A stretch of DNA of 6,136 nucleotides, taken from positions 1 to 6,136 of the forward strand of contig JABDMN010000339.1 of assembly GCA_013001485.1 (NCBI GenBank), read 5' to 3'. A model generated the notes under the pieces. That model was not told where the DNA came from, searched no databases, and saw nothing but the letters and a program-made list of their open reading frames with translations. Origin of the DNA: Acidimicrobiia bacterium (GTDB lineage Bacteria; Actinomycetota; Acidimicrobiia; Spongiisociales; UBA5794). Numbering within the stretch: position 1 is the first letter of the stretch; each line of letters starts with the position of its first letter. This document shows positions 1 through 6,082 of the stretch, piece after piece. The position numbers and the translations under genes were made by a program.

Positions 1-173
1 GTCCTACAGCTTCGCTGTCCGACGGAGATGGCGGTGCACTGGTGGCCGAAGTGCTGGTCCGCAATCGGGACGCCTTCATCGGCTGGCTTCTGGGCTTTGA
101 CGATCACGCTGAGCTGCTCGGTCCCGACGACCTCCGTCTCGAGCTCCTCGACCGCGTCCGAGGCGCCCGATGA
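1..173 (+). CDS. pafB: PafB-like WYL-domain transcriptional regulator, C-terminal fragment
   Basis: This is the 3' end of a gene that begins upstream of the window; it is read in the frame starting at base 3 and stops with TGA at 171-173. The 56 visible residues contain VAEVLVRNRDAFIGWLLGFD followed by AELLGPDDLRLELLDRVRG. This matches the usual end of WYL-family regulators (the WCX extension), where a hydrophobic strand leads to a W-L-L-G segment, then a P-x-x-L-R turn and a final helix. The DNA-binding and WYL domains are outside the window. The stop overlaps the start of the next WYL gene by ATGA, the arrangement expected for pafB-pafC, whose products act together in mycobacteria as a DNA-damage-responsive activator. 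The name rests on this context; the fragment alone supports only 'WYL-family regulator'. Confidence 0.8.
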   Translation, partial: PTASLSDGDGGALVAEVLVRNRDAFIGWLLGFDDHAELLGPDDLRLELLDRVRGAR

Positions 174-1102
174 CTTCGCCGCGAACCGTCTCTCGGCTCA
201 ATCGCATTCTCACCATGTTGCCGTGGGTGATCGCTCATCCGGGCGCCACCGTCGATGAGGTATGCCAGCGATTTGGGTACACCAGGAATGATCTCGTCAA
301 GGATCTCGATCTGGTGTTCGTGTGTGGTCTGCCTGGCTACGGGCCGGGAGACCTAATGGTGGCCTACATCGATCAGGACGAAGTCATTGTCGAGATGGCC
401 GACTACTTCGCTTCGCCTCCCCGGCTCACCGGCACTGAGGCGCTCGGGCTGCTTGCGGCCGGAATGGCCGTGACGACGTCGGGTTCGGGGACACCAGAGC
501 TCGAAAGCGCCGTCGAGAAGCTGCAGGCGGTCGTGTTGCCCGGTCCTGTGGACGCGCTCGTCGTTGACCTGCCAGATCCTCCGTTCCTTGGCGAGCTCCG
601 CGATCTCGCCAGGGACCACAGAGTCGCGACGATCGAATACACCGGGCTCGCCTCGGGCGAGACCACCGTCCGGGACATCGAGCCGTGGGTGGTGTTCTCC
701 ACGATGGGGAACTGGTACGTGCGCGCTCACTGTCGGCGTGCCGACGCCGAGCGGGTGTTTCGTCTCGATCGCATCCGCTCAGTGACTCCCGCCGGCGAGG
801 TGTTCGAGCCTCCGTCCGACGTCGATGTGACGGTGTCGTATGTGCCAGGACCGGACGACATCGCTGCCACGATCCGCCTCGATCCGGGAGCGCGATGGGT
901 CGCCGATTACTACCCGGTCGAGGTGATCTCGGATGACGACGACACGATGACCATCGAGTTCCTGGCGTCGGATCCCAGCGTCACTGCACGGCTGCTGTTG
1001 CGACTGGGATCGTCGGCCGAACTCATGTCCGGGGACGAGGTTCGGTCGACGCTCGACCAGCTCAGGGATCGGATCGAAGCCCGCTATTCGGCAGGTGAGT
1101 AG
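170..1102 (+). CDS. pafC: PafC-like WYL-domain transcriptional regulator
   Basis: A 310-residue protein of usual length for the family. Residues about 5-60 form a helix-turn-helix region (RLNRILTMLPWVIAHPGATVDEVCQRFGYTRNDLVKDL, read in two parts) that should bind DNA. The WYL-type core lies at about residues 155-205 and includes GNWYVRAHCRRADAERVFRLDRI; the signature triplet is W182-Y183-V184 instead of WYL, a mild substitution. The remainder is the C-terminal WCX-like extension ending in a charged helix. ATG at 170 is preferred because it overlaps the pafB stop (ATGA) and has GAGG at 160-163, six bases upstream. In mycobacteria PafB and PafC form a complex that activates many DNA-repair genes independently of LexA, possibly by sensing a ligand through the WYL domain. 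That role is inferred here from family and gene order. The stop is TAG, whereas the other genes use TGA. Confidence 0.88.
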   Translation: MTSPRTVSRLNRILTMLPWVIAHPGATVDEVCQRFGYTRNDLVKDLDLVFVCGLPGYGPGDLMVAYIDQDEVIVEMADYFASPPRLTGTEALGLLAAGMAVTTSGSGTPELESAVEKLQAVVLPGPVDALVVDLPDPPFLGELRDLARDHRVATIEYTGLASGETTVRDIEPWVVFSTMGNWYVRAHCRRADAERVFRLDRIRSVTPAGEVFEPPSDVDVTVSYVPGPDDIAATIRLDPGARWVADYYPVEVISDDDDTMTIEFLASDPSVTARLLLRLGSSAELMSGDEVRSTLDQLRDRIEARYSAGE

Positions 1103-1196
1103 CCCGTATGGACTACCGGGCAAATAGTCATCAACCACCCCTGCAACTCGACCGAAGAAAACATCAGGCAACACCCTGGAGTGAGGGCACACAGAA
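1103..1196. other. intergenic gap with ribosome binding site, no clear promoter
   Basis: This 94-bp spacer separates pafC from the zinc-ribbon gene. It holds a purine-rich GGAGTGAGGG at 1178-1187, whose GAGGG part lies nine bases before the ATG at 1197 and is the probable ribosome binding site. I looked for a TANNNT-type -10 element in this gap and found none, so the downstream gene may be read through from pafC or use a non-standard promoter. A 5-bp palindrome (GCCCG at 1102-1106, CGGGC at 1117-1121) sits right at the pafC stop but is too short and lacks a T tract, so it is not called a terminator. Confidence 0.5.
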
Positions 1197-1484
1197 ATGA
1201 CCACCATCCGAACCACCTGCAACCGCTGCGGAGATGTCGAGCTGACATCTGACGACCTCAACCTCGAGTTGGCAGCGGACTCCGGATCGGGCACCTACCG
1301 ATTCGAATGCCCGTTCTGCGGGATTCCCCAGCGCCGCCCGGCATCCGAGAGAGTCGTATCGATCTTGATGGCAACCGGAGTCACCTACCGGATCGTCCCC
1401 ACCGATGGTCCGATCACCGAAGAGGAGATTCACTCCTTCGTGTCCGCCCTCGATGAAGAGGGATGGTTCTCAGAGATCCGCTGA
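1197..1484 (+). CDS. small hypothetical protein with a four-cysteine zinc-ribbon
   Basis: A 95-residue protein that I do not recognise as a named family. Its N-terminal half has two CxxC pairs, CNRCG (C8, C11) and CPFCG (C38, C41), about 26 residues apart, which is the classic spacing of a zinc-ribbon knuckle pair. Between them is an acidic strand segment (ELTSDDLNLELAADSGSGTYRFE). The C-terminal half, about residues 50-95, looks like a small helical tail (ERVVSILMATGVTYRIV, then TEEEIHSFVSALDEEGWFSEI). No signal peptide or membrane segment is seen, so it is probably cytoplasmic. ATG at 1197 is supported by GAGGG nine bases upstream. It sits between pafC and the tat genes and is followed by a hairpin, so it is probably expressed either alone or as the last gene of the paf transcript. 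A role in nucleic-acid or protein binding is possible, but I assign no function. Confidence 0.8.
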   Translation: MTTIRTTCNRCGDVELTSDDLNLELAADSGSGTYRFECPFCGIPQRRPASERVVSILMATGVTYRIVPTDGPITEEEIHSFVSALDEEGWFSEIR

Positions 1485-1512
1485 TCTCCAACAGCCCCCA
1501 CTCAGACTTCAC

Positions 1513-1544
1513 GCCCCGCCTTCACCGGCGGGGCTCAGTCGTTT
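1513..1544 (+). terminator. GC-rich hairpin, probable intrinsic terminator after the zinc-ribbon gene
   Basis: GCCCCGCC (1513-1520) and GGCGGGGC (1527-1534) form a perfect 8-bp stem with a 6-base loop TTCACC. The tail after the stem is TCAGTCGTTT, which has some T but no proper run; weak tails are common for actinobacterial terminators. It lies 28 bases past the stop of the 95-residue gene and about 60 bases before the Tat gene, a logical place to end the first transcript. Because the stem is a perfect inverted repeat it could work in either direction, but no minus-strand gene converges on it. Confidence 0.7.
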
Positions 1545-1580
1545 CTGGACCCGAGTCACCACCTCCCCATTGGGAGCCGC

Positions 1581-1593
1581 TACCTTCCCGCCC
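1581..1593 (+). promoter_or_regulatory. candidate -10 element for a leaderless tat operon transcript
   Basis: TACCTT at 1581-1586 fits the actinobacterial -10 pattern TANNNT and ends seven bases before the ATG at 1594, so transcription would begin at or very near the start codon. No ribosome binding site is found at normal distance; the nearest purine-rich run, GGGAG at 1572-1576, is 17 bases upstream. Leaderless messages of this layout are frequent in actinobacteria. No convincing -35 hexamer is visible, so the call rests on the -10 position and the missing Shine-Dalgarno site. Confidence 0.45.
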
Positions 1594-1917
1594 ATGGGCA
1601 GCTTCTCGTTGGGCGAGTTCATCACGATCGCGGTGATCGCCCTCATCGTGTTCGGTCCACGCAGGCTTCCAGAGATGGCGCGGCGGGCCGGTGAACTACT
1701 CACCCGCGCTCGACGAGCGGCGGCCGATCTCCGTCGCGAGTTCGACGATGAGTACCGCGAAATCGCTCAACCCATCACCGACCTGCGCCGCGACCTGAAG
1801 TCGTTCTCCGCCGAGATGGGAGACACAGCGCGCGGAGCCATGGGCGCCATCGAGGAAGCCGACAAGCCTCAATCGGGTCCAGGCCCTGCTGGGGATCCGG
1901 AGCCAGAGGATGAGTGA
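1594..1917 (+). CDS. Sec-independent translocase subunit of the TatA/TatB family (TatB-like)
   Basis: A 107-residue membrane protein of the twin-arginine export system, which moves folded proteins across the cytoplasmic membrane. Residues about 6-20 (LGEFITIAVIALIVF) form the single membrane helix, followed by the hinge FGPRRLPEMARRAGEL and a long amphipathic helix (about 24-60). A second charged helical stretch follows (to about 95), then a Pro/Glu-rich acidic end. Residue 8 is Glu, the polar residue typical of TatB; TatA usually has Gln there. The length and the long charged helix also favour TatB, although the position upstream of tatC is usually labelled tatA in actinobacteria, so no symbol is given. 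ATG at 1594 is chosen because it places the membrane helix at the very N-terminus; an in-frame start at 1405 would overlap the previous gene and add an unrelated N-terminus. The stop overlaps the tatC start by eight bases. Confidence 0.87.
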   Translation: MGSFSLGEFITIAVIALIVFGPRRLPEMARRAGELLTRARRAAADLRREFDDEYREIAQPITDLRRDLKSFSAEMGDTARGAMGAIEEADKPQSGPGPAGDPEPEDE

Positions 1918-2635
1918 GGCCACCGCGGACCGAGGCATGCCGCTCCTCGAACACCTCGAAGAGCTGCGTCGCCGGGTCACCCGTGCAGCCATTGCGGTGG
2001 TCGTCGGATCGATCGTCGCCCTCATCTACAGCAACGGGATCTTCGATCTGCTTGCCGCTCCCTACGAGGACGCTGTACCTGGCGGCGACCTCGCATTCTT
2101 CCGCCCGACCGAAGCCTTCTCGATCACCATGCGGGTTGCTTTGTTCGGGGGCGTGATCATCGCCAGCCCTGTTGTGCTGTATCAAGCCTGGCGGTTCGTG
2201 GCTCCTGGACTCAGGAAGCAGGAGAAGCGGTGGCTGATTCCGATCGCTGGCGTGTTCACTCTGCTGTTCCTGTCAGGGATTCTGCTTGGCTACTGGTCGT
2301 TGCGGCGGGGGCTTGTGTTCCTCATCGATTTCGGTCCGGAGGACCTGGAACCGGTCATCGGCGGCGGCTTCTACCTGTCGTTTGCGATGAGATTCATCCT
2401 CGCCTTCGGCTTTGCGTTCGAGTTTCCAGTGTTCATCTTCGCCGCGGCTGCATCGGGTGCTCTGTCCAGCCAGCGTCTGCGAACGGGCCGGCGGTGGGCC
2501 GTTGTGATCATCCTGGTGGTGGCTGCCCTCATCACGCCGAGCGGCGATCCGTTGACCTTGCTCATGCTGTCCACTCCGCTGTACGCCCTGTACGAGCTGA
2601 CGATCCTCGCCGTCCGCTTCATCTTGAGGAAGTGA
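1910..2635 (+). CDS. tatC: Sec-independent protein translocase TatC
   Basis: A 241-residue polytopic membrane protein, near the usual TatC length, with about six membrane helices. TatC is the receptor that recognises twin-arginine signal peptides. Family landmarks are present in order: HLEELRRR at 15-22 at the cytoplasmic N-terminus, FRPTEAF at 64-70 in the first periplasmic region, YQAWRFVAPGLRKQEKR at 91-107 in the cytoplasmic loop, FAFEFPV at 168-174 with a membrane-embedded Glu171 (equivalent to E. coli Glu170), and ITPSGDPLT at 208-216 with Asp213, then PLYALYE. The start ATG at 1910 lies inside the end of the preceding Tat gene, with GGAG at 1899-1902 seven bases upstream, so the two are probably translationally coupled and made in a fixed ratio. 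No key residue appears to be missing. Confidence 0.96.
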   Translation: MSEATADRGMPLLEHLEELRRRVTRAAIAVVVGSIVALIYSNGIFDLLAAPYEDAVPGGDLAFFRPTEAFSITMRVALFGGVIIASPVVLYQAWRFVAPGLRKQEKRWLIPIAGVFTLLFLSGILLGYWSLRRGLVFLIDFGPEDLEPVIGGGFYLSFAMRFILAFGFAFEFPVFIFAAAASGALSSQRLRTGRRWAVVIILVVAALITPSGDPLTLLMLSTPLYALYELTILAVRFILRK

Positions 2636-2637
2636 CG

Positions 2638-5127
2638 ATGCGCGCGTTCCTCGACGCGTTGCCGTTCGAGCCGGACCGGTTCCAGCTCGACGCTGTGACG
2701 GCCGTGGGCGAGGGACGTTCTGTGGTGGTCACCGCGCCAACGGGTTCGGGCAAGACGGTCGTTGCCGAGGCCGCCATCGCTCGCGCCGTTGCTGCCGGTG
2801 AGCGAGCGTTCTACACAACGCCAATCAAGGCGCTGTCCAACCAGAAGTTCGGCGACCTGCGCGGGGTCTACGGGGATGACGGAGTCGGGTTACTCACCGG
2901 CGACAACGTCATCAACGGCGACGCGGCCGTGGTTGTGATGACTACTGAAGTGCTGCGCAACATGATCTACGCAGCCAGTCCAGCCCTTGATGATGTCTCA
3001 ACGGTCATTCTCGATGAGGTGCACTACTTGCAGGATCCATTCCGCGGTCTGGTGTGGGAGGAGGTGATCATCCATCTCCCGTCACGGATCCAGATCGTGG
3101 CGCTGTCGGCGACCATCGCCAACGCAAAGGAATTCACCGAGTGGATGCAAGAGCGGCGAGGCGCCGTCGACCTCATCGTCGAGCAACGCAGGCCGGTGCC
3201 TCTGGAAAGCCACTACATGGTGTTCGACCGCCACCGTGACCGCACCGAGGTCTTGCCGATCTTCAAGCAGGGCGATGGGCGAGCGAAGCTGAACCCACAG
3301 GTCAGCAACCTGCTGCGAAAGGGTCGGGGCCGGCGGCGCCGGTTCTCGGTACCGCGCCGACTCGAGGTGGTGGAGCACCTCTCGATGCTTGGACTGCTCC
3401 CGGCCATCTATTTCATCTTCAGCCGGGCGGGGTGCGATCAAGCTGCTCAGCGGGTAGCGGCCGCTCTGACGTTCACATCCGATGACGAGGCACAGCTCAT
3501 CATTGCGCACGCCGCCGCCCGAACCTCGCATCTCGACCCTGCCGACCTGACCGCGCTCGGTTATGAGGCCTGGGTGGACGTCCTGCGCCGGGGGGTGGGA
3601 GCGCACCACGCCGGGATGGTGCCAGCGTTCAAGGAGACCGTCGAGGATCTGTTCGCCGGTGGATACCTCAAAGTGGTCTTTGCGACCGAAACCCTGGCTC
3701 TCGGCATCAACATGCCGGCACGCACGGTGGTGATCGAGCGTTTGAGCAAGTTCACAGGTGAGACCCACGAACTGCTTCAACCCGGCGACTACACCCAGCT
3801 CACCGGGCGGGCGGGTCGGAGGGGAATCGACGATGAGGGGACGGCCGTCGTGCTGTTCAGCCCCCATGTCCCGTTCGACAAGGTCGCCGCTATCGCAGCT
3901 GCTGGTTCACATCCCTTGCGCTCCGGGTTTCAGCCCACCTACAACATGGCTGTGAACCTCATTGCCAACTACTCGCGGGATCGTGCCGAGGAGTTGCTGG
4001 CTGCTTCGTTCGCTGAGTTCAGGGCCCTGCGCCGTCGCCGTGGTCTCGACGCCGAATCTGCCAGGCAGACAGCGGAGCTCGCCGATGCCAGAGCCCGGGC
4101 AGCCGCTGAGCTCGGTGTCGCGATCGAAGATCTCGATGAGCAGCTCGCGGAAGCCGCTGCAGTCGACGAGACTTCGCTCTCGTTCGTGCAGGGCCTTCGT
4201 CCCGGCGACGTGATCGGCAGCGGTGACGAGCGGGCAGTAGTGCTGGTTCGGGGGTACGGCGCCAGGCCCCGGCTTCTGCTTCTCAACGAGGAGGCCGGGT
4301 TGCGTCGGGTCAAACCTGATGATCTGCCGGCCGGCACCTCGCGACTTGGCGCCATGGTTCTCCCCGAACCGTTCTTGCCCCGCGAAGCGATCTATCAACA
4401 CGAAGTCGCAGCCGAACTTCGGGCCTTTCGCGATTCGAGCGATGCCGATGAGCCGATCCACACAGCGACCGACCGTGACGTGTCGGCGGTGAAGTGGGCG
4501 AAGAGGCTCGAGCGGCGGAGGCGCGAGCTCACCAGGGTGCAGCGTCGCTCCGAGCGGGCAGTGGGCGGCGTCGTCGACGACTTCACACGGCTGCTGTCGC
4601 TTCTCGAGGAGTGGGGATACGTCGACGGCTGGGAATTGACGCCCCGTGGCGAGCGCCTCAGGTTCGTCTACTCCGAGCTGGATCTCCTGATGACAGAGTC
4701 GGTCGAGCGCGGCCTTCTCAACTCGATGTCACCGCAGGAGCTCGCGGCGGTCGTCAGTGGATTCGTGTACGAGCCTCGCGCTAACGATGAGCCCGGCGAT
4801 TGGCCCACCGACCACGTTGCCGATGTCGGTGACGAGATCGCCCGCCTTTCCGACGAACTGAGAGACGCCGAGATCCGATGCAAACTCCCCGAGACCCGCC
4901 CAGTAGATCCAGGATTCTCCGAGGCCGCGTACTACTGGGCAGGCGGGACCCAGCTCCCGGATCTCTTTGACGACGAGTTCGCCGCCGGTGACTTCGTGAG
5001 GACGTGTCGCCAGCTCCTCGACGTGCTCCGCCAAATCCGCGACGCCTTCCCCGCTCTCGCCGAGACGGCGGCAGCTGCGATTCGGGCCATCAATCGAGGT
5101 GTCGTGGCGGCCGGAGGTGTCGAATGA
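2638..5127 (+). CDS. helY: HelY-type Ski2/Mtr4-like DEVH-box helicase
   Basis: An 829-residue predicted ATP-dependent RNA or DNA helicase, somewhat shorter than I recall for mycobacterial HelY (about 900). RecA-like domain 1 shows a Q-motif-like F10/Q16 pair, Walker A APTGSGKT (33-40), TTPIKALSNQKF (60-71), TGD (87-89), TTEVLRNM (102-109), Walker B DEVH (126-129) and SAT (157-159). Domain 2 shows YFIFSR (258-263), HHAGM (323-327), FATETLALGINMPA (348-361) and QLTGRAGRRG (387-396). Residues about 460-512 are a charged, probably coiled helical stretch. A beta-rich insert follows at about 522-565 (GDVIGSGDERAVVLVRGYG). The C-terminal part from about 655 (LTPRGERLRFVYSELDLL, MSPQELAAVVSGFVYEPR) matches the DSHCT domain of Ski2-like helicases. 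Related proteins act in RNA processing and decay; the actinobacterial role is poorly defined. ATG at 2638 follows the tatC stop by two bases, with GAGGA at 2626-2630. A basic loop, RKGRGRRRR, lies at 227-235. Confidence 0.93.
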   Translation: MRAFLDALPFEPDRFQLDAVTAVGEGRSVVVTAPTGSGKTVVAEAAIARAVAAGERAFYTTPIKALSNQKFGDLRGVYGDDGVGLLTGDNVINGDAAVVVMTTEVLRNMIYAASPALDDVSTVILDEVHYLQDPFRGLVWEEVIIHLPSRIQIVALSATIANAKEFTEWMQERRGAVDLIVEQRRPVPLESHYMVFDRHRDRTEVLPIFKQGDGRAKLNPQVSNLLRKGRGRRRRFSVPRRLEVVEHLSMLGLLPAIYFIFSRAGCDQAAQRVAAALTFTSDDEAQLIIAHAAARTSHLDPADLTALGYEAWVDVLRRGVGAHHAGMVPAFKETVEDLFAGGYLKVVFATETLALGINMPARTVVIERLSKFTGETHELLQPGDYTQLTGRAGRRGIDDEGTAVVLFSPHVPFDKVAAIAAAGSHPLRSGFQPTYNMAVNLIANYSRDRAEELLAASFAEFRALRRRRGLDAESARQTAELADARARAAAELGVAIEDLDEQLAEAAAVDETSLSFVQGLRPGDVIGSGDERAVVLVRGYGARPRLLLLNEEAGLRRVKPDDLPAGTSRLGAMVLPEPFLPREAIYQHEVAAELRAFRDSSDADEPIHTATDRDVSAVKWAKRLERRRRELTRVQRRSERAVGGVVDDFTRLLSLLEEWGYVDGWELTPRGERLRFVYSELDLLMTESVERGLLNSMSPQELAAVVSGFVYEPRANDEPGDWPTDHVADVGDEIARLSDELRDAEIRCKLPETRPVDPGFSEAAYYWAGGTQLPDLFDDEFAAGDFVRTCRQLLDVLRQIRDAFPALAETAAAAIRAINRGVVAAGGVE

Positions 5128-6008
5128 GTGAGTGGTGCGTCGTCGTCAACCCATCGGCGGGCAAGCCAGGCACGGTCACTCATCGGGTGAGGAGCGCTCT
5201 CGACACACGAGATGTGCCGTATCAGCTGTCGGAGTCTGTCTCTGGCGATGACGTCGCCCGCATTGTCACCTCAGCTGCACAGGCCGGATCCTCGAGGTTC
5301 GTGTCGGTGGGTGGAGACGGCACGGCCAACGCTGTTGTTGATGCGCTGATGCGGCTCGAGTGGGCGGACCCCCCGACCGTCGGGATCCTCCCTGCAGGGA
5401 GCGGGTCTGACTTCATCCGCACGTTCGGCATCGGGCGCGACCTCGAGAAGGCAGCGGATCACCTAGTCGGCGACCAGGTCTATCGCACCGACATTGCTCA
5501 TCTGAGCGGTCCATGGGGGGACCGGTACATGCTCAACGTTGCCAGCGCAGGTCTGACCGCAGAGACGGTGGCTGTTGCCGAAAAGATGCCGGCTCGTGTG
5601 GGAAGCATCCGGTACTCGGTCGGGCTGTGGCCAGCCCTCGCTCGTTTCCGTCCGGGCCAGGTCGAGCTGACGGTTGGCGACCGCGGGTTTTCTGGTCGTG
5701 CCCTCATCGTGGTCGCCGCAAACGGCCAGTTCTTTGGTGGAGGCATGAACGTCGCCCCCCGTGCCAGCCTCGGCGATGGCCTCTTCGAAGTCGTGGTATT
5801 CAGCGGACCGAAGCGTCAGGCGTTCACTCTGATGCCGCGAGTGTCCCGCGGGCTGCACATGAACCACAGGGCCGTGAAACGGCTTGCGGGCGACTCGTTC
5901 ACCCTGAGAACCAGCAAACCGTGGCCCCTGGAGATCGATGGAGAGCTCATCGGGGGCTCACCAATCGAGGGTCGCATGATCAAAGGCGCGATCGACTTCA
6001 AGATCTGA
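5124..6008 (+). CDS. diacylglycerol/sphingosine-kinase-family lipid kinase (YegS/DgkB-like)
   Basis: A 294-residue soluble lipid kinase of the DAGK catalytic family, of normal length. Motifs in order: VVNPSAGK at 7-14, the nucleotide-binding VSVGGDGTANAVV at 60-72 (core GGDGT 63-67), ILPAGSGSDFIRTFGI at 88-103, the FFGGGMNVAPRASLGDGLFEVV stretch at about 203-224 (read in two parts), and LEIDGE at 269-274. The family transfers phosphate from ATP to diacylglycerol or similar lipids at the inner membrane surface, recycling lipid for phospholipid synthesis; the substrate cannot be told from sequence here. The second loop is GSGSDF where the family usually has GTGNDF. ATG at 5124 overlaps the helY stop as ATGA, with GGAGG at 5113-5117 six bases upstream, so it is translationally coupled to helY. 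A longer in-frame start at 5004 would lie deep inside helY and precede the beta strand that normally opens the fold. Confidence 0.92.
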   Translation: MSEWCVVVNPSAGKPGTVTHRVRSALDTRDVPYQLSESVSGDDVARIVTSAAQAGSSRFVSVGGDGTANAVVDALMRLEWADPPTVGILPAGSGSDFIRTFGIGRDLEKAADHLVGDQVYRTDIAHLSGPWGDRYMLNVASAGLTAETVAVAEKMPARVGSIRYSVGLWPALARFRPGQVELTVGDRGFSGRALIVVAANGQFFGGGMNVAPRASLGDGLFEVVVFSGPKRQAFTLMPRVSRGLHMNHRAVKRLAGDSFTLRTSKPWPLEIDGELIGGSPIEGRMIKGAIDFKI

Positions 6009-6054
6009 GGAATACCCCGCTCGGAAACAACGTTCGTTCGGGGCAGTCAGTGGA

Positions 6055-6060
6055 TATACT
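6055..6060 (+). promoter_or_regulatory. candidate -10 element TATACT
   Basis: TATACT at 6055-6060 is one base from the TATAAT consensus and stands out in this GC-rich DNA. A start of transcription about seven bases downstream would give a short leader of about 16 bases with the ribosome binding site of the gene at 6083. The -35 region is weak: GTTCGT or TTCGTT at 6032-6038 depending on a 16-17 base spacer. The position, just after the lipid kinase stop, suggests that the next gene has its own promoter. Confidence 0.5.
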
Positions 6061-6082
6061 CCCGCCCCGCACGGAGGTGGTC

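Noticed and set aside
28..258. Plus-strand open frame across the pafB-pafC junction
   Set aside because: It is out of frame with both WYL genes, its translation is Ser/Arg-rich and without family features, and it is explained as a shadow of pafB and pafC.
1102..1121. GCCCG ... CGGGC palindrome at the end of pafC
   Set aside because: Five base pairs, no T tract and a 10-base loop; too weak to call a terminator or operator.
2230..2637. In-frame upstream extension of the helicase reading frame over the second half of tatC
   Set aside because: It would overlap the well-supported tatC gene by about 400 bases, its translation has no helicase character, and ATG at 2638 has a good ribosome binding site directly after the tatC stop.
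3082..3867. Long minus-strand open frame (261 codons) opposite helY
   Set aside because: High-GC coding DNA commonly gives long open antisense frames; the translation shows no recognisable domain and lies wholly under the conserved helicase motifs. The same applies to the minus-strand frames at 779-1294, 1775-2185, 3907-4461 and 5463-5867.
6015..6043. CCCCG ... CGGGG inverted repeat after the lipid kinase, considered as a terminator
   Set aside because: The stem is only 5 bp with a 19-base loop and no T-rich tail, and it overlaps the promoter region of the next gene.
6046..6060. GTCAGTG followed by TATACT, resembling the PafBC-dependent (RecA-NDp) promoter motif TTGTCRGTG-N8-TANNNT
   Set aside because: The 7-base core matches but the leading TT is absent and only two bases, not about eight, separate it from TATACT; no TANNNT lies at the right distance. 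Probably chance.
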